DNA from: Pseudarthrobacter sp. NamE5
Lineage (GTDB): Bacteria > Actinomycetota > Actinomycetes > Actinomycetales > Micrococcaceae
Reading direction: 5' to 3'
Length of the DNA: 64,000 nucleotides
Assembly: GCF_005796225.1 (NCBI RefSeq)
Contig: NZ_VAHO01000001.1
Span: 310,001-374,000 of the forward strand
Under the pieces are notes generated by a model that worked only from the letters and a program-made list of their open reading frames with translations, was not told the DNA's origin and searched no databases. The position numbers and the translations under genes are program-made. This document shows positions 26,530 through 36,178 of this stretch, piece after piece; position 1 is the stretch's first letter, and each line of letters opens with the position of its first letter.

Positions 26530-27546
26530 CGAAGCAAGGAAATCATTGTCGTCCACCCGATCTGAAGCCCGGCACGTCGCCTTTAGCTCGGCTAGTCCGT
26601 TATCCCGGTGTACGTTCCCCTGCAGGAGGCGCCCGGCCGGGTTTTGACCAGCCCGGTCAACGCAATTCAGCCTCTCCCCCACTACGTGTCATCCGCGATG
26701 GACGGCTGGGCCGTGAACGGTACAGGTTCATGGTTGCTGATCGAAGCAGGCCGGACCCTCACGCATGGCCCGGCGAGCGTAATCGCCACCGGAGGTATGG
26801 CTCCAGAGGGCGCCCAAGCGGTGTTACGGAAGGAATCTGGACGAGTCGTTGAAGACGCTAATGGGAAGCCAGCCCTGACCCTTCAAACCCTGCACCGCGG
26901 CGAGCCTTGTCCCGGCCAGCATCTGAGATCTGCCGGCTACGGAGGCGCTGGCGGGTGAGTTGCTTATCCCGGCAGGAACAGCGCTCAACCCCCGGCGCAC
27001 ATCGCGTTGGCGGTTGCAGTCGGATACGACCATCTGGAGGTCCAGGCAAAACCCGCGGTCGCTGTCATTCTCACAGGATCTAAGGTAGCGGCCCATGGTG
27101 TTCCTCCTCCTGGAACAGTTAGGGACGCCTTGGAACCACAACTAGCCACAGTGATTAGCCTGCTCCGCGGTACTCCTGGCCCGTCCCGCAGAATAGGCGA
27201 TTCGCTCGCCAAATGCGTTACCGCTCTTGACGAAACCAGTGCCGTCGGAAGTTCCAGCGCCGATGTTGTGATCACCACCGGTGGAACAGGGAAATCCGGA
27301 ACGGACCACTTCCGCGAAGCCGTTAGCCGGTTAGGCGGGCGCCTCTTGGTGTATGGCATAGCCATGCGTCCTGGCCACCCTGCCGTCCTGGCCAAACGGC
27401 CGAAGCCGGAGACTGGCCCAGGACCTCCACGGAGCATAACAGCGGCGACCACCAGCAAAAGGATGTCGAAGCGGCCAAGGACTTCTGCAGATGCTGGCTT
27501 TGCTCCTGGGCAAGGTGCGTTGTGCCTATCGGTTGAGTCATCTTGA
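26530..27546 (+). pseudogene. Decayed moeA-like molybdopterin molybdotransferase gene
   Basis: Fragments of a MoeA-like protein appear in order but in different frames. The N-terminal piece reads SSTRSEARHVAFSSASPLSR; the next frame has VYVPLQEAPGRVLTSPVNAI and SAMDGWAVNGTGSWLL, then SVIATGGMAPEGAQAVLRKE. After a frame break near 26950, AVAVGYDHLEVQAKPAVAVI leads to VVITTGGTGKSGTDHFREAV and GIAMRPGHPAVLA. The expected GLPGNP region is lost to another break near 27400. MoeA proteins insert molybdenum into molybdopterin; this variant is known beside formate dehydrogenase-type genes in actinobacteria. At least three frameshifts indicate it is not functional. Confidence 0.8.
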
Positions 27547-27569
27547 TCCTTTGCGCAGCTACCTGTGGG

Positions 27570-29243
27570 CTATTGCCCGAAAAGGGCCGGAAGGGCGCTG
27601 TCGTTGCTGCGGCTGAAAACAACCTGTCCGCCGGCGAATGTTAGGTCCACGCCGATTTCCCCGAGCGCGGAGGCCTCCACGGCGTAAGGATCCGCATCAA
27701 GCACGACCAGGTCTGCAGTCATACCGACCTGTAAAGAGCCGCGCTCCTTATCGAGACGGTTGGCGCGCGCGGAGCCGGTGGTGTAGGCGGCCAATGCGGT
27801 GTCCAGCGTCATCGCTTCGGCCGGCAGCAGCGGTTCGGTCCGGGAGCGAGCGTCGCTCGCGTGAGGGTCGGCGGGTGGGGCGGTTCGGTTGACTGCCGTG
27901 TGTATCCCCCACAGTGGGTCCGGGCTGGACACGGGCCAGTCGCTGCCGATGGCAAGTTGAACACCTGCACGGCGTAACGTGTCAAAAGCAAAGTGCACGA
28001 GCTGGTGCGCGTCATCCAGATAGGGAAGCTTGGTTTCCACCAATACGGGGTCCAGGCGTGCCCACAAGGGCTGGATATTCGCGATCGCTCCTGTCGCCGC
28101 GAACATCTCGACGTCGGCAGGGTCGACGAGGTCAAGGTGGGCAATCTGGTGGCGGGGGTCCCAGCCAGGCCTGCGGGGCAGGTTGAGCGCGCTGACGCAA
28201 TCGTGCACGGCCTGGTCTCCGACGGCATGCAGATGCAGGTCGAAAGCTGCCTTGTCAATTGCCCTGGCTATGTGGGCCAACTCCTCCGGCTCGATCAGCG
28301 TCATCCCGAATTCATGTGGATGTCCTTTGTAGGGACGGGACAGGGCGGCGGTCAGATTTTCGCAAACACCATCGACCATGATTTTGACAGCTGTTGCTTG
28401 GAAACGTCCCTTCGCCTGTGCCCTCCGGTCCTTGAACAGGTCCAGCTGTCCCAATCCCTGGTCCCGGTGCCACCAAAGCGCTCCTGTGACAGTCGCCGTC
28501 AGCAGCCCGTCGGATTCCAGGGCCAGATAATGTTCGAACGCATCAGGCATCCCTAGCGCGAGGCCCACTGCTGCGTCCTGCCAGGCCGTAACACCCAAAG
28601 AGTGAAGGTAGGTCTGGGCCGTGAGGAGCGCCCGGCGGATATGCTCCTCGTCGGGATCCGGTATCAGGGACGAGACCAGATCAGCGGCGTGCTCAATGAG
28701 CATTCCTGTAGCCTTGCCGTGAGCGTCACGTGCGATGATTCCGCCGTCAGGGTTCGGCGTATCGTCGGTGATCCCCGCCAGATCAAGGGCGTAGGAATTC
28801 GTCCATGCACCGTGGGCGTCATGGCTTATAAGAAATACCGGTCGGTCTGGGACGATTTCATCGAGCAGGGCCCGGTGCGGAAAGCCGCCATCAAAAACAT
28901 CCCCATACCAGCCCGCGCCCTTAATCCACTCGTTCCCGGGGTTTGCATTGGCGTAATCGGTGATCAGCTCGCGGTAACCAGCCAGAGAGTGGACGCCGGA
29001 TAAATCGCAGCCCAGCATCTGTAGTCCTCCCGCCAGAGGGTGAACATGGGCATCTTGAAAAGCGGGGATTAGGGATTTGCCGCGAAGGTCGATGCATTCC
29101 GTGCCGGGCCCACGCCAAGCGTCGGCCTCAGCGCCTATGGCCACAACTTTGCCGCCTGCCACCGCGAGGGCGTCCGCGCTCCGACGCGTTGGATCCATCG
29201 TGTGGATAGGTCCGCCGCTAAAAATCCAGTCCGCCTGGTTCAT
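27570..29243 (-). CDS. YtcJ-like metal-dependent amidohydrolase
   Basis: 557 residues, the usual length of YtcJ-type amidohydrolases (Amidohydro_3). The metal-site motif is QDAHVHPLAGG near residue 60, followed by conserved His in LISHDAHGAW, AFDLHLHAVGDQAVHD (residues about 340-355), and IAHLDLVDPADV, with the metal Asp in AIGSDWPVSSPDPLWGIHTA. The C-terminal strand DLVVLDADPYAVEASALGEI returns to the beta sandwich. The enzyme hydrolyses an amide or cyclic amide in the cytoplasm. In a histamine pathway it could open the imidazolone ring of imidazoloneacetate; that role is an inference. The start at 29243 has GAGAG upstream. Confidence 0.9.
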   Translation of the reverse strand: MNQADWIFSGGPIHTMDPTRRSADALAVAGGKVVAIGAEADAWRGPGTECIDLRGKSLIPAFQDAHVHPLAGGLQMLGCDLSGVHSLAGYRELITDYANANPGNEWIKGAGWYGDVFDGGFPHRALLDEIVPDRPVFLISHDAHGAWTNSYALDLAGITDDTPNPDGGIIARDAHGKATGMLIEHAADLVSSLIPDPDEEHIRRALLTAQTYLHSLGVTAWQDAAVGLALGMPDAFEHYLALESDGLLTATVTGALWWHRDQGLGQLDLFKDRRAQAKGRFQATAVKIMVDGVCENLTAALSRPYKGHPHEFGMTLIEPEELAHIARAIDKAAFDLHLHAVGDQAVHDCVSALNLPRRPGWDPRHQIAHLDLVDPADVEMFAATGAIANIQPLWARLDPVLVETKLPYLDDAHQLVHFAFDTLRRAGVQLAIGSDWPVSSPDPLWGIHTAVNRTAPPADPHASDARSRTEPLLPAEAMTLDTALAAYTTGSARANRLDKERGSLQVGMTADLVVLDADPYAVEASALGEIGVDLTFAGGQVVFSRSNDSALPALFGQ

Positions 29244-29577
29244 GGCCTACTCTCAGCTAAGTCGATGTGCGGGACAGGTCTCCGGTGCCGCGCGGATGCA
29301 GGAGCCTCAGGGCCACTGTGATTGCGCGGCCACAGGCGCTCCACCCTCGTGCAGGTTGGCCCGAGGCCGAACTCAAGTGCTTGTAACGATTGGGTGATCC
29401 ACCTCAGGGTACGGCCGTGAGTGCATCACGTAAAGCAGTCATTTCTGATGGAGGGCATCTATTTTTTCGACGGCGTGCTTTCGCCGCATCGGAATCATCA
29501 GGGTCCCGAGCCTGTCCAATGCCGCGGGACTAGTTTTGTTCCTGCACTGACCGTCTTGAGGCGGGCGGTCCGGTCTT
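29244..29577. other. Gap without recognised gene
   Basis: About 330 bp between two leftward genes. It holds the promoter for the amidohydrolase and possibly the end of the membrane-protein transcript; no clear hairpin or gene was seen. Confidence 0.4.
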
Positions 29578-30057
29578 TCAAGCTGAGGCCGCGGAAACGG
29601 CTGCGCCGATATCAGCCCGGGACAGCCGGAGCGCGGCGGAAGCGACCATGAGGCACAGAATCTCCACTGCTATCAAGGCCAGCATGGCGGTCTCGTGGGT
29701 CATGAATGCCGCGCTGGCGTCGCTTGCAGCCGCTCCGTGGTGGTGGCTAGCTGAATCCGGAAGTGTCAAGACGAGCAGGTGAATCAGGATCATGACGCCG
29801 CTCATGGCGAAAAGGTGCCCGGCAGCTTTACCGGCCCGGGGTGCCCGGCTCGATGTCGGGGCAGCAGCCTTGGTTCGGCCTGCCAGGGGCGCGGCGCAGG
29901 TCAGGCAGAGGATAGCCATGACCGCCATCCACCAACCCATCGGCCCGGCGGGGCCAGTTGCTGCCGCGATCGCGTGGGCGGACGCGCTGACCGTGACTGC
30001 GATGCTGACAAGCCAATAAGGAGTTCGGGAGCCTGAAGGGGGGAATCGAGCGTTCAT
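29578..30057 (-). CDS. Small multi-pass membrane protein, unknown
   Basis: 159 residues with AGGAGAACC directly before the ATG at 30057. About four hydrophobic helices: YWLVSIAVTVSASAHAIAAA, WWMAVMAILCLTCAAPLAG, LFAMSGVMILIHLLVLTLP and MLALIAVEILCLMVASAALR. A His-rich loop (DSASHHHGAAASD) could bind a metal, perhaps copper, which would suit the divergent copper amine oxidase next door. This is a guess from adjacency and the His cluster; no family is recognised. Confidence 0.65.
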   Translation of the reverse strand: MNARFPPSGSRTPYWLVSIAVTVSASAHAIAAATGPAGPMGWWMAVMAILCLTCAAPLAGRTKAAAPTSSRAPRAGKAAGHLFAMSGVMILIHLLVLTLPDSASHHHGAAASDASAAFMTHETAMLALIAVEILCLMVASAALRLSRADIGAAVSAASA

Positions 30058-30129
30058 GGTTCTCCTTGGCTTTTTCAGCTATCGAAATAGAGCTTTACGC
30101 AGGCTTGTGAGATGAGTAACATCCTTGTT

Positions 30130-30149
30130 GATGGAACAGTTGTACCATC
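30130..30149. promoter_or_regulatory. Palindromic operator candidate before the amine oxidase
   Basis: GATGG-AACAGTTGTA-CCATC is a 20-bp imperfect palindrome 24 bp before the amine oxidase start. It is well placed for repression by the TetR-type regulator encoded downstream. Confidence 0.55.
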
Positions 30150-30172
30150 AAAAATCGACTTCAGGAAGTGCA

Positions 30173-32155
30173 ATGACTCTCGGGACGACCCCACTGGCTG
30201 CCGTAAAGCAGCACCCCCTCGAACAGCTCAACTCCCAGGAAATCTCAACTGCCCGCCGCATCCTGGCCGATGCCGGGCTGGTGGCCGACACCACCCGCTT
30301 CGCCTACCTTGGCCTCATCGAGCCTCCGAAGTCCGCCTTCGCTGAGCAGGACGGCGCTGAGGCAGATCGCAGGGTCCGGGCAATGCTGTGGGATGCGGCC
30401 AGGTCCCTCTCCCTGGACATCCAGCTGTCCCTTACAACCGGGACCATCTTGGATCAGCGGGAACTTGACCCTGCGGTCGACGGCCAGCTCCCCGTCCTGA
30501 TCGAAGAGTTCGAAATTATTGAGGTAATTTTGGCTGAAGACCCGCAATGGAAAGCCGCCCTGGCCTCACGCGGACTGACGCCTGCGCAGGTTCGGGTCGC
30601 CCCGCTCTCGGCTGGTGTCTTCGAGTATGAGAATGAAGAAGGAAAGCGGCTCCTGCGTGGACTTGGATTCCGTCAGGACCACCCCGCCGACCACGCTTGG
30701 GCGCACCCAATAGACGGCCTGGTCGCCTTCGTAGACGTCGAGAAGCGGTGCGTGAACCACCTGATCGATGACGGACCGGTTCCCGTCCCGGAAGTCAACG
30801 GCAACTACACAGAGCCGGCGATCCACGGAGAACTGCGCACGGACCTAAAGCCCATTGAGATCACGCAGCCCGAAGGACCCAGCTTCACCCTGGAAGGTAA
30901 CCTCCTGTCCTGGGCAGGCTGGGACCTGCGCGTGGGCTTCGATGCCCGCGAAGGACTTGTCCTCCACCAGCTCCACCACTCCCACAACGGCCGCAGGCGA
31001 CCCCTCATCCACCGCGCATCAATCTCGGAAATGGTCGTTCCCTATGGTGACCCCTCCCCGTACCGCAGCTGGCAAAACTACTTCGACTCCGGCGAGTACC
31101 TGGTCGGGCGGGACGCCAACTCCCTGAAACTTGGCTGCGACTGCCTGGGCGACATCACCTACATGTCCCCGGTAGTAGCCGATGACTTCGGTAACCCGCG
31201 CACTATCGAGAACGGCATCTGCATCCATGAAGAGGACGCCGGCATCCTGTGGAAGCACACCGATGAGTGGGCCGGCTCGAACGAGGTGCGCCGCAACCGC
31301 CGGCTGGTGGTGTCCTTCTTCACCACGGTGGGCAACTACGACTACGGCTTCTACTGGTACCTCTACCTGGACGGCACCATTGAGTTTGAAGCCAAGGCAA
31401 CCGGCATCGTGTTCACTGCAGCGCTCCCGGACAAGACCTACGCTTACGCCTCGGAAATTGCTCCCGGGCTTGGCGCCCCCTTCCACCAGCACCTGTTCAG
31501 CGCCCGTCTGGACATGATGATTGACGGACCTTCGAACCGTGTCGAGGAACTGGACCTTGTCCGGCTGCCGAAGGGACCGGCAAATCCGCACGGCAACGCG
31601 TTCACCCAAAAACGCACTCTTCTCGCTCGGGAATCCGAAGCTGTGCGCGACGCCGACGGCGCAAAGGGGCGCGTGTGGCACATCAGCAACCCTGACTCCC
31701 TAAACCAACTGGGCCACCCCGTCGGCTACACCCTGTTCCCCGAAGGAAGCCCCACCCTTGCCATGGCCGACGACTCCTCAATCGCAGCCCGGGCCGCGTT
31801 CGCCAAGCACCACTTGTGGGTAACCCAGTACGGGGAAGGCGAGCTCTACGCCGCGGGGGACTTCGTCAACCAGCACCCGGGAGATGCCGGACTTCCGGCC
31901 TACATCGCCCAGGACCGGGACATTGACGGTCAAGACCTCGTGGTGTGGCACTCCTTCGGCCTCACCCACTTCCCCCGCCCGGAGGACTGGCCCATCATGC
32001 CCGTAGACACCACCGGCTTTACGCTCAAGCCCCACGGCTTCTTCGACAGCAACCCAACGCTGAACGTTCCGTCTTCGGCGGGAGGACACTGCACATCAGG
32101 CGCCGGAGCAGACGGCGCCAGCGGCAACGCAGGTTCCGGTACCTGCAGTCACTGA
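30173..32155 (+). CDS. Copper amine oxidase, histamine oxidase type
   Basis: 660 residues from ATG 30173 with AGGAAG four bases upstream. The topaquinone precursor Tyr is in [14 protein letters not shown], and the catalytic Asp is in [17 protein letters not shown] upstream region typical of the family. Copper His ligands are in YHQHL-type [14 protein letters not shown] and in [14 protein letters not shown]. From memory the whole sequence ([50 protein letters not shown]) closely matches Arthrobacter globiformis histamine oxidase rather than the phenylethylamine oxidase of the same species. It oxidises histamine to imidazole-4-acetaldehyde, with ammonia and H2O2 as by-products. It is followed by a terminator hairpin and a TetR regulator. 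Confidence 0.95.
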   Translation: MTLGTTPLAAVKQHPLEQLNSQEISTARRILADAGLVADTTRFAYLGLIEPPKSAFAEQDGAEADRRVRAMLWDAARSLSLDIQLSLTTGTILDQRELDPAVDGQLPVLIEEFEIIEVILAEDPQWKAALASRGLTPAQVRVAPLSAGVFEYENEEGKRLLRGLGFRQDHPADHAWAHPIDGLVAFVDVEKRCVNHLIDDGPVPVPEVNGNYTEPAIHGELRTDLKPIEITQPEGPSFTLEGNLLSWAGWDLRVGFDAREGLVLHQLHHSHNGRRRPLIHRASISEMVVPYGDPSPYRSWQNYFDSGEYLVGRDANSLKLGCDCLGDITYMSPVVADDFGNPRTIENGICIHEEDAGILWKHTDEWAGSNEVRRNRRLVVSFFTTVGNYDYGFYWYLYLDGTIEFEAKATGIVFTAALPDKTYAYASEIAPGLGAPFHQHLFSARLDMMIDGPSNRVEELDLVRLPKGPANPHGNAFTQKRTLLARESEAVRDADGAKGRVWHISNPDSLNQLGHPVGYTLFPEGSPTLAMADDSSIAARAAFAKHHLWVTQYGEGELYAAGDFVNQHPGDAGLPAYIAQDRDIDGQDLVVWHSFGLTHFPRPEDWPIMPVDTTGFTLKPHGFFDSNPTLNVPSSAGGHCTSGAGADGASGNAGSGTCSH

Positions 32156-32166
32156 CAACCCCATCA

Positions 32167-32196
32167 ACCGCGGGAGCGCGCAAGCGCTCCCGCGGT
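32167..32196 (+). terminator. Terminator hairpin after the amine oxidase
   Basis: ACCGCGGGAGCG and CGCTCCCGCGGT form a perfect 12-bp stem around a 6-nt loop just after the stop. No T-run follows, so it may be leaky into the TetR gene. Confidence 0.65.
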
Positions 32197-32246
32197 GGTA
32201 GGGTGCACAGGCGCGAACGGTTACCGCACACGGATAAAGGAGCATC

Positions 32247-32873
32247 ATGCCCCGCTTGGTAGATCACAGCGAACGACGCCGTTCCATCATCGTAACGACG
32301 TGGCGGATCATCGCAGAGCAGGGCATTGAAAATGCCAGCATGAGGGACATCGCCCGGGAATGCGGCTACGCCGCGCCAGGAGTCCTTGCCCATTACTTTC
32401 CCAACAAGGACTCACTCCTGCTTGCAGCCTACGAACTGATCTGCGAGCGGACAAATGAGCGGGTAGCTGCCTGCACGAAGGACCGGCGGGGACTCTCCGG
32501 GCTGCAAGGTCTTTGCCTGGAAATCATCCCCGCAAACCCGCTCACCGTCGTCGAAGCGCGAGTGGCGGTGTCTTTCTGGCAGCGCGCCCAAACGGAGGCT
32601 TCCCTCCGCGCTGTGGGCCGGCAAGCGCTGATGCATTGGCGGGACCTGATGCTCGAATTCCTTGCCCAGGCAGAACACGACGGCGAATGTGCGCCACTCA
32701 CGGACCCCGACTCCGTAGCGGACGAGCTTCTGAACATCATGATGGGTCTCCATGTGACGTCCATGCTGGACCCGGACGCCGTCACCGGCTCCCGGCAGCG
32801 CTACCTGATGGAGCGGGCCCTGTCCCGCCTGATCCCCATCAATGCCAGGAAACCCGACAAACTAACGGCGTGA
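32247..32873 (+). CDS. TetR-family (BetI-like) transcriptional regulator
   Basis: 208 residues. The HTH is NASMRDIARECGYAAPGVLA followed by HYFPNKDSLLLAAYE, a standard TetR DNA-binding head. The C-terminal ~140 residues resemble the TetR_C_6/BetI ligand domain (VAVSFWQRAQTEASLRAVGR). It lies immediately downstream of the histamine oxidase in the same direction, 92 bp away across a hairpin. It probably controls the amine oxidase through the palindrome at 30130. The ligand may be the amine or its aldehyde. Confidence 0.92.
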   Translation: MPRLVDHSERRRSIIVTTWRIIAEQGIENASMRDIARECGYAAPGVLAHYFPNKDSLLLAAYELICERTNERVAACTKDRRGLSGLQGLCLEIIPANPLTVVEARVAVSFWQRAQTEASLRAVGRQALMHWRDLMLEFLAQAEHDGECAPLTDPDSVADELLNIMMGLHVTSMLDPDAVTGSRQRYLMERALSRLIPINARKPDKLTA

Positions 32874-32885
32874 ATCGTCCCCCGC

Positions 32886-32917
32886 GGCCGTCGGCGTAAA
32901 AACGCCGACGGCCTTTT
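32886..32917 (+). terminator. Rho-independent terminator after the TetR gene
   Basis: GGCCGTCGGCGT and ACGCCGACGGCC form a perfect 12-bp stem with an AAAA loop followed by TTTT, 13 bp after the stop. It is a strong intrinsic terminator. Confidence 0.9.
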
Positions 32918-33024
32918 CGGCATGCCCGAACGGCGCCCAAGATCCGAGCACAGCGCAAAAACGCACGCTTCGCCCCCAAGGGGCAGGGCGCACACGCCCG
33001 CGAGCTTTCACTAGAAATTCCATT

Positions 33025-33052
33025 TTATGATGCATCGAAGAGTGCATCATAA
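33025..33052. promoter_or_regulatory. Perfect 10-bp inverted repeat upstream of the monooxygenase
   Basis: TTATGATGCA and TGCATCATAA flank an 8-bp spacer in the leader of the flavin monooxygenase gene. It is a strong operator candidate. A looser GCATC repeat recurs near 33178-33190. Confidence 0.65.
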
Positions 33053-33221
33053 GGAAAACCGATGCGGTTGTGCGAGAACGGATGTTTGAATGGCCGCCGA
33101 AAATACGGTTTCGTGAAGACATCGAGATGGACGAAGCAACCTCCGATAAGAGGTTCCAACAGAGCACTTTGATAGTGCATCGTCGCATCGCATAAGACTA
33201 CCTAAAGTATTGGAGGTTGGT

Positions 33222-34553
33222 ATGTCCAGCCATGAGACTGAAGTTCTAGTCGTCGGCGCAGGCCAGGCCGGGGTCGCCATGAGCCAGCACCTGACGGAGC
33301 GCGGAATTCCGCACCTCGTCCTGGAGCGTGACCGCATCGCCGAACGCTGGCGCACCGGACGCTGGGACTCCCTGGTGGCCAACGGCCCCGCCTGGCACGA
33401 CCGTTTTCCGGGTCTGGAGTTCGACGACGTCGACCCCAACGCATTTGCCCCCAAGGAAAGGGTTGCAGACTACTTTGAAGCGTACGCGAAAAAGTTCAAC
33501 GCACCCATCCGCACAGGGGTAGAGGTCACCTCGGTACGCCGCAAGGCCGGCGAAACCGGCTTCCGCGTAGAAACGTCTGACGGAGCCGTCGAGGCCCGTT
33601 ACGTCGTCGCCGCTACCGGCCCCTTCCAGCGACCGGTCATCCCCGCCGTCGTCCCCGACACCCCGGGACTGCTGCAGATGCACTCCAGTTCCTACCGCAA
33701 CCCGCAGCAGTTGCCCGACGGTGCCGTCCTGGTCGTCGGCGCCGGTTCCTCCGGCGTGCAAATTGCTGAAGAACTGCAGAGGTCGGGGCGCCAGGTCTTC
33801 CTTTCAGTGGGACCCCATGACCGTCCGCCGCGGCAGTACCGTGGAAAAGACTTCTGCTGGTGGCTTGGAGTCCTCGGCAAGTGGGAAATGGCAGCCCCAC
33901 CCAAGGGAGCAGAGCACGTCACCATCGCCGTCAGCGGGGCCAACGGCGGCCACACCGTCGACTTCCGCGCTCTTGCCGCAGGGGGCATCACGCTCGTCGG
34001 GCGAACGAATTCCTTCGACAGCGGAACCATGCACTTCGCGCCGGACCTCGCCCGCAATATCGCCGCCGGGGACGCCAACTACCTGTCCGTTCTGGACGAA
34101 GCCGATCTTTACATCGCACGCAACGGCCTCGACTTTCCTGAGGAGCCCGAAGCCCGGATCCTCGGGGAAGACCCTGAATGCGTGGCCAACCCCCTTCTCG
34201 AGCTCGACCTCGCCGCGGCCGGTGTTACATCGATTGTGTGGGCGACGGGTTTTGCCGTCGAATACAGCTGGCTGCAGGTTGAGAATGCCGTGGACGAAGC
34301 GGGGAAGCCAAAACACCAGCGCGGTGTGGCAGCCGAGCCTGGAATCTACTTCCTGGGCCTGCCCTGGCAGTCACGCCGGGGATCAAGCTTCATCTGGGGT
34401 GTATGGCACGATGCCGGCTACATCGCAGACCAGATCATGATCCAGCGCGGCTACGCGGCCCATGTGGCCGATAAGCCACTCCAGCACGCCGTAACGCCCC
34501 AATCCCCCGCCGGTGTGTTGGAACAGGAAATCGCAGTGCCTCAGAGCGTCTGA
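33222..34553 (+). CDS. Flavin-containing monooxygenase
   Basis: 443 residues from ATG 33222 with GGAGG five bases upstream. Two Rossmann motifs are visible: FAD site VVGAGQAGVAMSQHLTERGI near residue 8 and NADPH site VVGAGSSGVQIAEELQRSGR near 170, typical of FMO-type enzymes. ATG-type motif SIVWATGFAVEYSWL lies near the C-terminus. The cytoplasmic reaction would be NADPH-dependent hydroxylation. After histamine oxidase and aldehyde dehydrogenase, a monooxygenase for imidazole-4-acetate is the expected next step in the pathway, so this is a natural candidate; the sequence alone cannot fix the substrate. It has its own operator-like palindrome. Confidence 0.9.
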   Translation: MSSHETEVLVVGAGQAGVAMSQHLTERGIPHLVLERDRIAERWRTGRWDSLVANGPAWHDRFPGLEFDDVDPNAFAPKERVADYFEAYAKKFNAPIRTGVEVTSVRRKAGETGFRVETSDGAVEARYVVAATGPFQRPVIPAVVPDTPGLLQMHSSSYRNPQQLPDGAVLVVGAGSSGVQIAEELQRSGRQVFLSVGPHDRPPRQYRGKDFCWWLGVLGKWEMAAPPKGAEHVTIAVSGANGGHTVDFRALAAGGITLVGRTNSFDSGTMHFAPDLARNIAAGDANYLSVLDEADLYIARNGLDFPEEPEARILGEDPECVANPLLELDLAAAGVTSIVWATGFAVEYSWLQVENAVDEAGKPKHQRGVAAEPGIYFLGLPWQSRRGSSFIWGVWHDAGYIADQIMIQRGYAAHVADKPLQHAVTPQSPAGVLEQEIAVPQSV

Positions 34554-35180
34554 CGCCGATAAGCGTTTCGCTCACCAGTGCCAGGGAAGCAGGGGCGCTA
34601 CATGAGATCGGACTCGTTATGATCCGGGATAAATGTGGCGCCCTTGGCCTGGCTAACCAGGCGGGACTTGAACTGAGCGAAGCACCAGATCTTGGAGTAG
34701 CACCAGCCAGTAAAACGTGAACAACGGACGCCACAGATTCCAAGACAAGCCCTTCGGCCCGCTCCTTGGACAGCCGGAACCTCCTTACGCGACGAGGAGG
34801 TTCCGGCTGCGAACAGGGGAAAACCACGGCACTTAACGTGCCCAGACTATAGATCCAAGATCAACGGTGACAGGCGTCTCCAAGTCGGCCCTTTTACGGA
34901 AGACTCACGCCTCGGCTTCGGCTAACCCTCAAGGCCTGGAAATCGCAGTCTCCTGCGACAACCTGTCAGACGAAGCCGGTTTGGCCGGTGTGCCGCCTCC
35001 TGGGTTCTGCAGTTGCAGCTGTGTCACCTGCCCTGGCTGGTTAACCTACACAGGGGGTCGGTTCACCCGGTGAAGCGGATGAACGGGCGCATCTGGTTGT
35101 TCCTCGCTCTGCGGACCATATGCTGGACCTGAAGACCTTCGTCAGCACAGGCCAGGGGGGTTGGTGCTTGAGGGCGCTGA
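34554..35180. other. Gap with hairpin, no recognised gene
   Basis: No gene is supported. A strong hairpin lies at 34772-34808. Beyond it the sequence drifts into the sugar-isomerase remnant. Confidence 0.5.
34772..34808 (+). terminator. Long hairpin downstream of the monooxygenase
   Basis: AGCCGGAACCTCCT and AGGAGGTTCCGGCT form a perfect 14-bp stem with a 9-nt loop, about 220 bp after the stop. No T-run is seen. Confidence 0.55.
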
Positions 35181-35739
35181 GGAAGGTGTGAAGCTGGTGG
35201 TCGGCTGCCAGGACTTCGCCGGCCGCTGTAACCCGAACCTGGACGTCTTCGACGAACGCGGGGTCCGGTTCGCCTACGAGGTGCACCCGCCGAAATCACC
35301 TACGACTACGGACCACCGTCCGCACCCTCGAAGCGATCGGCCACCGCGAAGCGTTGGGCCTAAACTGGGACCCCTCCCACATGATGTGGCAGGGCATCGA
35401 CCCCGTCTCCTTTATCTGGGACTTCAAGGACCGGATCTACGTGGACTGCAAGGACACCAAGATCCGCCAGACCGGCCGCAATACCGTACTAACTCCCACC
35501 TGGTCTGGGCACCCCCCCGGCGCGGCTGGGACTTCGTTTCCGCAGCGCGGCGACGTCCCCTGGGAAGCGTTCTTCCGCGCCCTGGCCGCGATCGGCTATG
35601 AAGGCCCTATCAGCATCGAATGGGAAGACGCCGAGATGGACCGTCCCCACGGTGCCCCCGGTAGCCCTCGCCGCCCTCGAAAAAATATGACTCCCCCGCC
35701 TCCCGCATCGGCCTCGACGCCGCATTCAAACACAACTGA
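35181..35739 (+). pseudogene. Decayed sugar phosphate isomerase/epimerase-like gene
   Basis: Xylose-isomerase-like TIM-barrel fragments follow in order across frames: VKLVVGCQDFAGRCNPNLDV and VRFAYEVHPP, then TVRTLEAIGHREA, then GLNWDPSHMMWQGIDPVSFI, WDFKDRIYVDCKDTKI, GDVPWEAFFRALAAIGYEGP, ISIEWEDAEMDR and a final DAAFKHN with stop at 35739. These motifs (NWDPSHMMWQ, VDCKDTK, GDVPW, EWEDAEMDR) belong to the sugar phosphate isomerase/epimerase family used in inositol or sugar catabolism. At least two frameshifts and a missing N-terminus indicate a non-functional gene. No intact sugar neighbour remains beside it. Confidence 0.8.
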
Positions 35740-36178
35740 GCGGACGTCGTGGGCGGTATCGCTTAAACTGATTGCCCGGTCCTAACCCGGCTCCTCGTGC
35801 TAACGGGCGTGGCAGAGACCATGACAGTTCACGAAGCCTGAGATGGCTTCTGCTTGCGCTCTCACGGTTCACCGTCAGAGCCTGGCCGAATGCGCGGAAA
35901 AGCCTTCTTTGCCGTGAGTACACCTGTTCACGTTCGTCGCGTGCTTTGAAGGGGCGGTGGTTCGTCCGCACCGAATAACCACGTCATTGCTCCTGGCGGC
36001 TGCAGCAGCTGCTTGTCGGGCCGTTGGGGGCGCATCTTCCCGGCAAAGCGGGTCGCCGGCCCGACTGTCCCCTGCGGTAGTGGTGCCGCTTAGGGATTTT
36101 AGACGGGTCTCTATGCCGCTGGGGGCGGGGATGGTTGCTGCGCTCCCAGCGGCTAAGCCCACGTCACAAGGGCAGGTA
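35740..36178. other. Gap between pseudogene and molybdoenzyme stop
   Basis: About 440 bp with overlapping short frames and no recognised gene. It includes the 3' flank of the leftward molybdoenzyme gene. Confidence 0.4.

Noticed and set aside
26585..26610. TCCGTTATC matches part of site D
   Set aside because: Neither full arm is present, and the sequence is part of the moeA-like pseudogene.
34550..34580. ACGCCGATAA at the end of the monooxygenase gene looks like a sixth XerC-type arm
   Set aside because: The bases after a 6-bp spacer (CGCTCACCAGT) have no XerD-arm similarity, and the match overlaps the stop codon of an intact gene.
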